Source of the DNA: an uncultured Collinsella sp.
Lineage (GTDB): Bacteria; Actinomycetota; Coriobacteriia; Coriobacteriales; Coriobacteriaceae
NCBI GenBank assembly: GCA_905208975.1
Contig: CAJLRE010000039.1
Location: 1 to 17,488, forward strand
Length of the DNA: 17,488 nucleotides
Direction: 5' to 3'
Both the position numbers and the translations under genes were made by a program. The notes under the pieces were generated by a model that saw only the letters and a program-made list of their open reading frames with translations, did not search any database and had not been told where the DNA came from. Of the stretch, positions 5,540 to 12,902 are shown in pieces. Positions within the stretch are counted from its first letter, which is position 1. Each line of letters begins with the position of its first letter.

Positions 5540-7717
5540 TTAGGGGAGGAGCTTCATGGCGGCGTCGTGGGCGGCGTGCTCGTAGGTGTCGTCGAGGGGT
5601 TTGAGCGGCAGCAGGGCGGCGGCCTGTGTGTCGCCACGGCGCTCGAGGGCGTGCGCGATGAGCCAGTCGGCGAGTTCGGGGTTCTTGGGCAGCGCCGGGC
5701 CATGCAGGTACGTGCCGATGACACCCTTGTAGATGAGACCCTCAAAGCCATCGTCGCCGTTGTTGCCGGTGCCCGTGACGACGGACGTTCCGAGCGGCGT
5801 GGCATCGGCGTCCAAAAGCGTGCGGCCACCGTGGTTCTCGAATCCCACAAAGGGCTCGGGTGCCAGGTCGGTCTTGACGGCGACGTTGCCGATCAGGCGG
5901 TCGGAGCCGCGTACGGTCTCGGCGGCAATGACGCCCAGGCCCTCGATGCGATTTTCGCCCATATAGTACGAACGGCCGAGCAGCTGATAGCTGCCGCAGA
6001 TGGCGAGCAGCGAACCGCCGTCCTCAACATAGGCTGCGACCTTGTCTTTTTGGGCGAGCAGCTCGTGTGCCACGGCTAGCTGGTCGCGATCGGATCCGCC
6101 GCCCATCATGACGATATCGGCATCATGCAGATCGAGCACCTCGCCCATGCGGACCTCATCCACGCGAACGGGGATGCCGCGCCAGGCGCAGCGGCGCTCG
6201 AGGGCGATGACGTTGCCGCCGTCGCCATAGAGGTTGAGGGCATCGGGATACAGGTAGACGATGCGCAGCGGGCGCGAGAGCTCGACTGGCGCGATACCGA
6301 CAGGAAGAGCGCTGCCGTCGGCGCGGACTGCGGCGCGGGCGGCAACCGTGGCTGCATCGGCACCCTTCAGCCCGTCGAGTTCTTTGACCAGCGGCGGGAA
6401 GGCCGTGTAGTTGGCGACGGCGTAGAAGGTGTCATCGGCGGCCTCGTCTGCCATGGCGCCAATTGCCTGCGCGACGTCCGAGATAATGGCGGCGTCGATG
6501 CCGGCGTACTTGAGGCGCACCTGCATATCGTGTGCACGCGTGCCGCCGGCAAAGGCGACAAGCCCCGGGGTATCGGCGATGCGCTCGAAGTCGACGTCGT
6601 AGATCCACGAGACATCGTGGCCGTCGGCGTCGTTGTCATTGAGGAAGAAAGCGCAGAGCCTGCCACCTGCCGTTTTAATGGACTGGATCTGGCGATCGAA
6701 GCCCACGGGATTCTTGGCCAGGTTGGCCTCGACGGTGCGGCCGGCAATATCCCAGCGGCCCATGCGTCCGCCGGCGGGCACGTAGGCATTAAGCGTAGGC
6801 TGTAGAAGCGCCGTGTTCACGCCCAGCTCGTGTGCGGCAAAGAAGGCGGCGGCGACGTTATAGACCATGTACAGGCCGTTGTAGCGCGTGGCGATGTGCA
6901 CGGCGGGCGCGTTGGCCTCGGGTCCAAAGGCCAGGTCAAAGCCGTAGCCGTCGCAGCCGAGCTCAACGCCCGTCACGCGGCGGAGCAGCGCGGGGCGACC
7001 CCAGCCGCACGAAGGGCAATGATAGGCGCCCAGCTGTCCGTACTGCACATAGTCGTATTCCAGCGGGGCGTTGCACTGCGAGCAAAAACGCGAGTCGCTA
7101 ATGCGGTCGGACTCGGTGCCCGTGGCGCCGTCGATGCCAAAGGCGATGCTCGTGTTGGGGACGCGCGCGGCGATCGAGGCGCACAGCGGATCGTCGGCGT
7201 TGTAGATGAGCGTTGTCGTCGGAGAGAGCTCCAACGCATGGGCGATGACGTCTTGGGTATGGTCGATCTCGCCGTAGCGGTCTAGCTGGTCGCGGAACAG
7301 GTTGAGCAGCACAAAGTACGTCGGTTTGAGCCTGGGCAGAACGCGTACGGTGTAGAGCTCGTCGCACTCAAAAACGCCCACGCGCTTGCCGCTGCTGGTG
7401 TGCTTAAGGCCGCCGCGGGCCTCGAGCAGAGCACCCACCACACCAGGCTCCATATTGTTGCCGGCACGGTTGCACACCACGGTAGCACTGCTGGCAGCAA
7501 CGGCGTCGGCGATGAGGTTGGAGGTGGTGGTCTTGCCGTTGGTGCCGGTGATCACCACGCTGCGGTCGACCAGGCTCGCGAGGTCGCTTAGCAGCTCGGG
7601 GTCGATCTTCATGGCGATGCGGCCGGGGAGTACGCCGCCCTGGCGTTTGAGGACAGAGCGCAGCCCCCAGCGGGCGATATCGCTCGAGGCACAGGCGAGA
7701 GATGAGCGGAAGTTCAT
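5540..7717 (-). CDS. murT-gatD: Fused lipid II isoglutaminyl synthase, MurT-GatD
   Basis: A 725-aa protein joining the two subunits that amidate the D-glutamate of lipid II to D-isoglutamine at the inner membrane face. MurT part: P-loop GTNGKTTT (58-65), a Cys4 zinc ribbon (Cys212, 215, 234, 237) inserted in the Mur ligase domain, the NADDP segment (173-177), and a C-terminal DUF1727 region with ANLAKNPVGF (331-340) and DGHDVSWIYD (365-374). GatD part: a CobB/CobQ-like class I glutaminase from about residue 484 (LRIVYLYPDALNLYGDGGN), nucleophile Cys574 in LAICGSYQLLG, and His672 in TYLHGPALPKNPEL. A linker of roughly 30 residues (about 451-483) joins them. In Staphylococcus and Streptococcus the subunits are separate neighbouring genes. 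The ATG at 7717 follows AGGAA. It is the last gene of an operon with two unknown TPR-like genes, 45 nt behind them. All catalytic motifs look intact. Confidence 0.95.
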   Translation of the reverse strand: MNFRSSLACASSDIARWGLRSVLKRQGGVLPGRIAMKIDPELLSDLASLVDRSVVITGTNGKTTTSNLIADAVAASSATVVCNRAGNNMEPGVVGALLEARGGLKHTSSGKRVGVFECDELYTVRVLPRLKPTYFVLLNLFRDQLDRYGEIDHTQDVIAHALELSPTTTLIYNADDPLCASIAARVPNTSIAFGIDGATGTESDRISDSRFCSQCNAPLEYDYVQYGQLGAYHCPSCGWGRPALLRRVTGVELGCDGYGFDLAFGPEANAPAVHIATRYNGLYMVYNVAAAFFAAHELGVNTALLQPTLNAYVPAGGRMGRWDIAGRTVEANLAKNPVGFDRQIQSIKTAGGRLCAFFLNDNDADGHDVSWIYDVDFERIADTPGLVAFAGGTRAHDMQVRLKYAGIDAAIISDVAQAIGAMADEAADDTFYAVANYTAFPPLVKELDGLKGADAATVAARAAVRADGSALPVGIAPVELSRPLRIVYLYPDALNLYGDGGNVIALERRCAWRGIPVRVDEVRMGEVLDLHDADIVMMGGGSDRDQLAVAHELLAQKDKVAAYVEDGGSLLAICGSYQLLGRSYYMGENRIEGLGVIAAETVRGSDRLIGNVAVKTDLAPEPFVGFENHGGRTLLDADATPLGTSVVTGTGNNGDDGFEGLIYKGVIGTYLHGPALPKNPELADWLIAHALERRGDTQAAALLPLKPLDDTYEHAAHDAAMKLLP

Positions 7718-7762
7718 GAGGCCGTTCCTAACGTGAATGACATGGTCGTGGCGTTTGCGCCG

Positions 7763-8806
7763 TTAAAAGCCGTAACGGCGCGCAAATTCCTGGGCAAGCT
7801 GCGATACATCTTCGCAGGCGTTGGCCCAGGGGGCAAAGTCGGGGGTGTCCGAGATGATGCCGTCGGCTTCCCAAATTGCCTGATGCGAAAGGTCCCAGGG
7901 GTCGTGCGGTTCGGGTCGGCAGGGAAGGTACGGTGTCTGATACATGGGGTTCAGCAAAAAGAACGCGCCGCCCTCGCAACGGTTAGCGAACTCACGCAGC
8001 GCGCGCGTCGCCGGGCGCATCTTGTTTGTTTTGAACAGCAGAATCGTGCGGGCGAGCAGGTACCAAGGAGAGTTTTCGAGTGCGTCTGCCCCCATCTGTT
8101 CCTCGAGCTGATGCGCTAGGGCAAAAAAGCCGTCCTGGTCTTCCAGGCGGGCGAGGGCAAGCAGCACGGTGCCGGCGGCCCGGGTGGGATAGCCCTCCGC
8201 CTTAAGGACACGGCGAGAATAGTTGGCGGCGGCGCGGTAACGAGCGCTCGCCATGCACAGCTGCGAGATGGCCTCGAGCGTGTGGAGCCACCCGATAAGC
8301 GCCGGCTCGCTCACGGTAAGGTCTGCTGCGGTGACACCGTCGGCCAAAACATTATTGGTCCAATAGTGCGGGGCCTCCATATCAAACCCGGGCACGCTCT
8401 GTTGCAGGTAGTCGGCCGTGCTCGCTTCGAGCTTCATCAGGTCGCCCAGGCAAGCGTCAACGGGCGTGTCGGCCAGGATGATGGCGAGCAGCTGCGCGTC
8501 GACGGCCAGTGCATCGACGCGGACAATCTTGAGCAGCTCATCGCGCATTTCGTCGAACAGGCGATTGCGCGTCTGCTCGAACTCCTCGTCGCTGCCCATG
8601 TCCTCGATGCGATGGAGCTCGTCGAGCAGGTGGCGATGAACACCGGCATAGGACAGCAGCGCCTGGGCATGCTCGGACTGCGCATACTTTTGGGGATTCG
8701 CGCTCATGTCGTTATGGACAAGCTCGCGTGCTGCATCGGTGAGCTCGGGGTGCGACGCCAGATAGGTGCGCTCCAAGTAGGCGGGGATGTAGACGCTCGG
8801 ATCCAT
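7763..8806 (-). CDS. Unknown TPR-like helical protein, paralogue B
   Basis: A 347-aa soluble protein with no signal peptide or membrane segment. I do not recognise the family. It is rich in alternating helical patterns of TPR type, for example residues 171-221 (WLHTLEAISQLCMASARYRA onward to LALARLED) and 246-275. It is a diverged paralogue of the gene just upstream. Matching blocks are DALAVDAQLLAIIL (98-111) against DPANWDAQRMLTAL, W-L-x2-L...RYR near 173-191, and AIWEADGIISDTPDFAPWANACEDV (310-334) against the same C-terminal position of its neighbour. The ATG at 8806 overlaps the upstream stop (TAATG) and is preceded by GGGAGGGG inside that gene, so translation is probably coupled. The link to MurT-GatD is by operon position only. 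Confidence 0.75.
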   Translation of the reverse strand: MDPSVYIPAYLERTYLASHPELTDAARELVHNDMSANPQKYAQSEHAQALLSYAGVHRHLLDELHRIEDMGSDEEFEQTRNRLFDEMRDELLKIVRVDALAVDAQLLAIILADTPVDACLGDLMKLEASTADYLQQSVPGFDMEAPHYWTNNVLADGVTAADLTVSEPALIGWLHTLEAISQLCMASARYRAAANYSRRVLKAEGYPTRAAGTVLLALARLEDQDGFFALAHQLEEQMGADALENSPWYLLARTILLFKTNKMRPATRALREFANRCEGGAFFLLNPMYQTPYLPCRPEPHDPWDLSHQAIWEADGIISDTPDFAPWANACEDVSQLAQEFARRYGF

Positions 8807-9882
8807 TAGAGGTCCCCTCCCTTAAATGGAAGCCCCTGCTCGGCTGCGCGCAGGATGCGCTCGTCGATCTGGGAACGCACGATGTCGTTGGTGGCGACCC
8901 AGGCGGCAAAGCTGGCGTTGTCGGGAGCGCCCAGGCCCTCCTGCAGTACCGGCGTCGCCTCGGACAGCGCAAGGACAAGCTCGTCGGTGGAGCCCACGCC
9001 CACGTTGACGCGGGCATAGACGCCATCGGGAAACTCGGTTTGGAAGTAGAGCGCCTCGGCCGCGTGCGGACACGAGCGCGCAAGGATACGCAGGTAGTGC
9101 TCGGCGCCCTCGTAGTCCAGCTCGCGCCAGGCAGCGCTCATCAGCGCGATGAGTGTCCACGGGTCCAAGTCGCGCTCCGCGTCCTTGGGGCGGCGGCGCA
9201 GCGGCGTGTTGGTGAGATAGGGCACGGAGTGGGCAGAGCGAAAGCGCTTGAGCTCCTCGGCGGGGTATTCGAGCTTTGTCATGGCGAGCATCGCAGTATG
9301 GCGGACGCCGGCGGGGTCGTTGGGCGCAAAGTCCAGGCTGCGATTCGCGGCTTCGAGCGACATGCGATAGCGGCCGCTAATGAGGGCGCGCGACGCAAGG
9401 GCGGCAAGCCAGCGCAGGTAGGGGCGGCGCATAAGGTCGCCAGCGGCCTCGCGCTCGTAGGGGTCCTGCGCCGAGGCGATCTTGAGTGCCAGGTCGTGCT
9501 CCACCTCGTCGCACTTGGACACCAGATACTGCACGTATTCCTCGTTGGATTCGGCGGTGAGCGCCGTCAGCATGCGCTGGGCATCCCAGTTGGCCGGATC
9601 GAGTGCGGCTGCCTCGCAGAGCATGTTCTCGGCAGCTGCCTCTTCCTGCTCTGCCTGGGTATCGTCAGGGATAAAGGGAATGCGGTAATCGACGGCCTCG
9701 ACCACCTTGGCAATGAGGTGCCCGGCGCGGTCGCGGTCGTGCACGATGAGCGGTGCGGGGTTGCGGGTGAATTGTTCCATCAGACGCTCTACGGCGGCAC
9801 CGTCGGTGAGCGGGATATTGTCGCGGCGCAAGGCCTCAAGAACGAGGCGATGGCAATCCTCTTGAATGGGATCGAATGCCAT
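8806..9882 (-). CDS. Unknown TPR-like helical protein, paralogue A
   Basis: A 358-aa soluble, acidic protein, first gene of the operon that ends with murT-gatD. Family not recognised. Helical repeats are suggested by residues 82-130 (AAALDPANWDAQRMLTAL), 155-205 (LRWLAALASRALISGRYRMS onward) and 241-270, which resemble TPR units. It aligns along most of its length with the downstream gene, so the pair arose by tandem duplication followed by strong divergence. An upstream in-frame ATG at 9912 would add 10 residues. The ATG at 9882 is preferred because AAAGGAGG lies just before it (4-nt spacing, rather short). Possible roles are scaffolding or regulation, but nothing in the sequence decides this. 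Confidence 0.75.
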   Translation of the reverse strand: MAFDPIQEDCHRLVLEALRRDNIPLTDGAAVERLMEQFTRNPAPLIVHDRDRAGHLIAKVVEAVDYRIPFIPDDTQAEQEEAAAENMLCEAAALDPANWDAQRMLTALTAESNEEYVQYLVSKCDEVEHDLALKIASAQDPYEREAAGDLMRRPYLRWLAALASRALISGRYRMSLEAANRSLDFAPNDPAGVRHTAMLAMTKLEYPAEELKRFRSAHSVPYLTNTPLRRRPKDAERDLDPWTLIALMSAAWRELDYEGAEHYLRILARSCPHAAEALYFQTEFPDGVYARVNVGVGSTDELVLALSEATPVLQEGLGAPDNASFAAWVATNDIVRSQIDERILRAAEQGLPFKGGDL

Positions 9883-10239
9883 GGGGCCTCCTTTGCTGCG
9901 GTTAGGGTTCAAATGTCTCTATATAAGGTTCTAGTTTACCCGCATGTGGCACACCGGGGGTGCCGCACTTGGACATGCACCTTTGCACCACGAAGACGGA
10001 TGTCGCACAAATGTCGGCACCTTGGACGACTGAGTGGTATCACGGTGCCGCAAACGGTCGATTTTTGGCGGCGAACGGGGCGCATTTTGGAGGGGCACAG
10101 TCCTGCCCGGGATATGTGGTCAACCTTGATAAAACGTTTGCCCAGCTTGGGAGTATGAATGCCCCACAAGGGTCTTCAGGGATAGAAAAAACGTTTCATC
10201 ATTGTCGGCTTTAGGTGAATAACTGACCAACCAGAACGG

Positions 10240-10245
10240 TAGAAT
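10240..10245 (+). promoter_or_regulatory. Possible -10 of the alcohol dehydrogenase gene
   Basis: TAGAAT, 137 nt upstream of the start codon, the best -10 candidate on this strand in the interval. There is no good -35 at normal spacing. Transcription from here would give a leader of about 130 nt. Confidence 0.3.
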
Positions 10246-10315
10246 AGTGTTTGTCTGAGCGTTGAGACGTTTAGACATCGCGCATTGTCATCGCCGGCAA
10301 CGCGCAAAACGGTCC

Positions 10316-10342
10316 TAACGGAGCCAATCGGGTGCTCCGTTA
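10316..10342 (+). promoter_or_regulatory. Leader hairpin before adh
   Basis: A perfect 9-bp stem, TAACGGAGC (10316-10324) with GCTCCGTTA (10334-10342), and a 9-nt loop. It ends 28 nt before the AGGAGG ribosome binding site. It is not followed by a T run, so it is not a classical terminator. Upstream, GCGTTG (10259-10264) can pair with CAACGC (10298-10303), so the leader is likely structured. Confidence 0.45.
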
Positions 10343-10382
10343 TATACGCAAGTCTAAGAGGGGCTTGTTTAGGAGGCACAGT

Positions 10383-11606
10383 ATGGGACGTTTTACCAAT
10401 CCTCGCGATCTGTACTTTGGTGAGGGCGCTCGCCACGAGGTGAAGAACCTCAAGGGCAAGAAGGCCATCATCGTTTCTGGCGGCAGCTCTATGCGCCGCG
10501 GCGGGTTCTTGCAGGACGTTGAGGCCGACCTTAAGGAAGGCGGCTTCGAGGTCAAGCTGTTCGAGGGCGTCGAGTCCGATCCGTCCATCGAGACGGTCAT
10601 GAAGGGCGCCGAGGCCATGCGCGAGTTCGAGCCTGACTGGATTATCGCCATCGGCGGCGGCTCGCCCATCGATGCCGCTAAGGCCATGTGGGTCTTCTAC
10701 GAGTATCCCGAGGAGTCCTTCGATAACATCATCCAGCCGTTCAGCTTCCCCGAGCTGCGTCAGAAGGCTCATTTCTGCGCCATCTCCTCTACCTCCGGTA
10801 CCGCTACCGAGGTCACTGCCTTCTCCGTCATCACCGACTACGCCAAGGGCATCAAGTACCCGCTGGCCGACTTCAACATCACCCCGGATGTCGCCATCGT
10901 CGACCCCGAGCTCACCTACACCATGCCTGCTAAGCTTTGCGCTCACACCGGCATGGACGCTCTGACCCACTGCATGGAGGCCTACGTTTCCACCTGCGCT
11001 TCTATGTTCACCGATGCCAACGCCCTGCACGGCATCCGCGAGATCGTCGAGTGGCTGCCCAAGTCCTATGCTGGCGACCATGAGGCCCGTCAGCACATGC
11101 ACGAGGCTCAGTGCATCGCCGGTATCGCCTTCTCCTCGGGCCTGCTCGGCATCGTTCACTCCATGGCTCACAAGACCGGTGCTGCCTTCGAGAACGGCCA
11201 CATCATCCACGGTGCCGCTAACGCCATGTACCTGGGCAAGGTTATCCAGTGGAACTCCAAGGACCCGCGTGCTGCTGAGCGTTACGCTTACGTGGCCAAG
11301 GAGATCCTGCACCTTCCCGGCGAGACCAACGAGGAGCTCATCGCTGCGCTCGTCCAGAAGATTCGCGACCTCAATGACCAGCTCAACATTCCGCAGTCCA
11401 TCAAGGATTACGCGAATGGTGGCGTGAAGGTCGACGCCGAGAACCCGCAGATGGTTTCCGAGGAGGAGTTCCTCGCCAAGCTGCCCGAGATCGCTGCGAA
11501 CGCCGAGACCGACGCCTGCACGCCCGAGAACCCGCGTGAGACCAAGGCTGCCGACTTCGAGAAGATCCTCAAGGCCTGCTACTACGACACCGACATCGAT
11601 TTCTAA
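10383..11606 (+). CDS. Iron-containing alcohol dehydrogenase
   Basis: A 407-aa group III (Fe-dependent) alcohol dehydrogenase that interconverts aldehydes or ketones and alcohols with NAD(P)H, here probably serving fermentative redox balance. Seen: the nucleotide-binding GGGSPIDAAK (91-100), STSGTATEVTAFSVI (136-150), and metal ligands Asp192 and His196 in GMDALTHCMEA, His259 in GIVHSMAH and a further His in GHIIHGAANA (His273 or His276). The substrate cannot be told from sequence. The ATG at 10383 has an ideal AGGAGG 6 nt upstream, while an upstream in-frame ATG at 10332 lies in the leader hairpin and is rejected. A strong terminator follows. Codon use is highly biased, as in glnN, suggesting high expression. 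Two glycerol dehydrogenase-type genes follow in the same direction. Confidence 0.93.
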   Translation: MGRFTNPRDLYFGEGARHEVKNLKGKKAIIVSGGSSMRRGGFLQDVEADLKEGGFEVKLFEGVESDPSIETVMKGAEAMREFEPDWIIAIGGGSPIDAAKAMWVFYEYPEESFDNIIQPFSFPELRQKAHFCAISSTSGTATEVTAFSVITDYAKGIKYPLADFNITPDVAIVDPELTYTMPAKLCAHTGMDALTHCMEAYVSTCASMFTDANALHGIREIVEWLPKSYAGDHEARQHMHEAQCIAGIAFSSGLLGIVHSMAHKTGAAFENGHIIHGAANAMYLGKVIQWNSKDPRAAERYAYVAKEILHLPGETNEELIAALVQKIRDLNDQLNIPQSIKDYANGGVKVDAENPQMVSEEEFLAKLPEIAANAETDACTPENPRETKAADFEKILKACYYDTDIDF

Positions 11607-11628
11607 TCGACTCTTGTTATCGTAACGA

Positions 11629-11669
11629 GGGGCTCCGCACGTATCCGTACGGAGCCCCTTTCTTTTTCT
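11629..11669 (+). terminator. Intrinsic terminator between adh and gldA
   Basis: A 9-bp GC stem, GGGGCTCCG (11629-11637) with CGGAGCCCC (11650-11658), extends inward by further pairs and is followed by TTTCTTTTTCTTTT. The next start codon is only about 10 nt beyond the T run. Confidence 0.88.
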
Positions 11670-11682
11670 TTTAGAGAATGGG

Positions 11683-12789
11683 ATGGTTATGGCTGCAATT
11701 TTCAATAGCCCCAGCAAGTACATCCAGGGCCCGGACGAGCTGGCCAAGCTCGGCTCTTATGTTGAGCCGCTTGGCGCTAAGGCCCTCGTCATCGTGACGC
11801 CTTCGGGCAAGAAGCGCGTCGGTGCCAAGATCGAGGGCGGCTTTGCCGAGGCTAAGGCCGAGCTGCTGTTTGAGGACTTTAACGGCGAGTGCTCCAAGGG
11901 CGAGGTCGATCGTCTGGTTGCGCTCGCTCGCGACAACGGTTGCGACATCATCGTCGGCGTCGGTGGCGGCAAGATCCTCGACACCGCGAAGGCCGTCGCC
12001 TATTACCTGGAGTCCCCGGTTATCATTTGCCCCACCATTGCTTCGACCGATGCCCCGTGTTCGGCGCTTTCGGTGCTCTATACCGATGACGGCCAGTTCG
12101 ACAAGTATCTCTTCCTTAAGGCAAACCCCAACATTGTCCTTATGGACACGACGGTTATCGCGGCGAGCCCGGTGCGCCTGACGGTTTCCGGTATGGGCGA
12201 TGCGCTCGCAACCTATTTCGAGGCCCAGGCAACGCACGATGCCGACGGTGGCACCTGCGCTGGCGGCAAGGGCGGCATGGCCGGCCTGGCGCTCGCCAAG
12301 CTCTGCTACGAGACGCTTATGGCCGACGGCGTCAAGGCCAAGGTTGCGCTGGAGAAGGGAGCGTTGACGCCTGCCGTCGAGCATATCATCGAGGCCAATA
12401 CGCTGCTTTCGGGCATTGGCTTTGAGAGCTCGGGCCTTGCTGCTGCTCATGCCATCCACAATGGCCTGACGATGCTGCCCGAGTGCCACGGTATGTATCA
12501 CGGCGAGAAGGTCGCCTTTGGCACTATCGTCCAGCTGGTACTCGAGGATGCCCCGACTGAGAAACTCGAGGAAGTCTTGGGCTTCTGCATTGAGCTGGGC
12601 CTGCCGGTCACGATGAAGGAACTTGGCGTTGCCGAGCTTACGCGCGAGCAGGCCATGATTGTTGCCGAGGCCGCCTGCGCGTCCGATGACACCATGTGCA
12701 ACATGCCGTTTGAGGTGACGCCCGAGATGGTCGCAAACGCCATTCTGGGTGCAGACGCACTGGGCCACTACTATCTCATGGATGAGTAA
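11683..12789 (+). CDS. gldA: Glycerol dehydrogenase
   Basis: A 368-aa NAD-dependent, Zn-dependent dehydrogenase that interconverts glycerol and dihydroxyacetone. It has the usual GldA length and closely matching motifs: the NAD-binding GVGGGKILDTAKAVA (92-106), STDAPCSALSVLYTDDG (121-137) with the substrate-contacting Asp123, and zinc ligands Asp173 (GMGDALATYFEA), His256 (AAAHAIHNG) and His273 (CHGMYHGEKVAFG), the same positions as in the Geobacillus enzyme. Starts at 11683 and 11689 are both possible and the ribosome binding site is weak (AGAG at 11673-11676). The gene begins immediately after the adh terminator with no room for an ordinary promoter, so it may depend on readthrough. It is a paralogue of the next gene. 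Confidence 0.93.
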   Translation: MVMAAIFNSPSKYIQGPDELAKLGSYVEPLGAKALVIVTPSGKKRVGAKIEGGFAEAKAELLFEDFNGECSKGEVDRLVALARDNGCDIIVGVGGGKILDTAKAVAYYLESPVIICPTIASTDAPCSALSVLYTDDGQFDKYLFLKANPNIVLMDTTVIAASPVRLTVSGMGDALATYFEAQATHDADGGTCAGGKGGMAGLALAKLCYETLMADGVKAKVALEKGALTPAVEHIIEANTLLSGIGFESSGLAAAHAIHNGLTMLPECHGMYHGEKVAFGTIVQLVLEDAPTEKLEEVLGFCIELGLPVTMKELGVAELTREQAMIVAEAACASDDTMCNMPFEVTPEMVANAILGADALGHYYLMDE

Positions 12790-12803
12790 ATCAAGCTAAG
12801 GAA

Positions 12804-12837
12804 GGGGCAAAGCCAACAGATGGCTTTGCCCCTTTTT
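12804..12837 (+). terminator. Intrinsic terminator of gldA
   Basis: A perfect 11-bp stem, GGGGCAAAGCC (12804-12814) with GGCTTTGCCCC (12822-12832), a 7-nt loop and TTTTT. It starts 14 nt after the gldA stop. Confidence 0.93.
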
Positions 12838-12842
12838 GCTAT

Positions 12843-12871
12843 GGTGCAAAGGGGTCAGGTTACTTTGCACC
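12843..12871. repeat. REP-like palindrome, copy 2
   Basis: An inverted repeat, GGTGCAAAG (12843-12851) with CTTTGCACC (12863-12871), around an 11-nt loop. Read on the minus strand, the 21-nt core from CAAAG to CTTTG matches that of the palindrome at 5497-5533 at 18 positions, while the outer arms differ but stay complementary. It sits between the gldA terminator and the next gene. Confidence 0.72.
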
Positions 12872-12902
12872 AATCGGTGTTTGATGAAGGGCGGATTCTC
12901 GT

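Larger units (their letters stand above)
9883..10382. other. Divergent intergenic region upstream of the TPR/murT operon and adh
   Basis: About 500 bp without a credible gene. The left part holds an AT-rich TATATA (9920-9925) upstream of the minus-strand operon. It also holds a duplicated GGTGCCGCA (9959-9967 and 10044-10052) with an inverted CGGCACC between them (10015-10021). The middle has the palindrome AAACGTTT twice (10132-10139 and 10189-10196). The right part has a -10-like TAGAAT (10240-10245) and a leader hairpin before adh. Small ORFs here have no ribosome binding site and no recognisable composition. Confidence 0.5.

Noticed and set aside
4814..5543. Small ORFs spanning the tRNA-Glu block
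   Set aside because: They run across the tRNA, its terminator and inverted repeats and have no ribosome binding site; translation of tRNA and palindrome sequence explains them.
9960..10214. 84-aa ORF in the adh upstream region
   Set aside because: It has no ribosome binding site, no recognisable motif and composition unlike the neighbouring genes; it crosses the repeated regulatory-like motifs.
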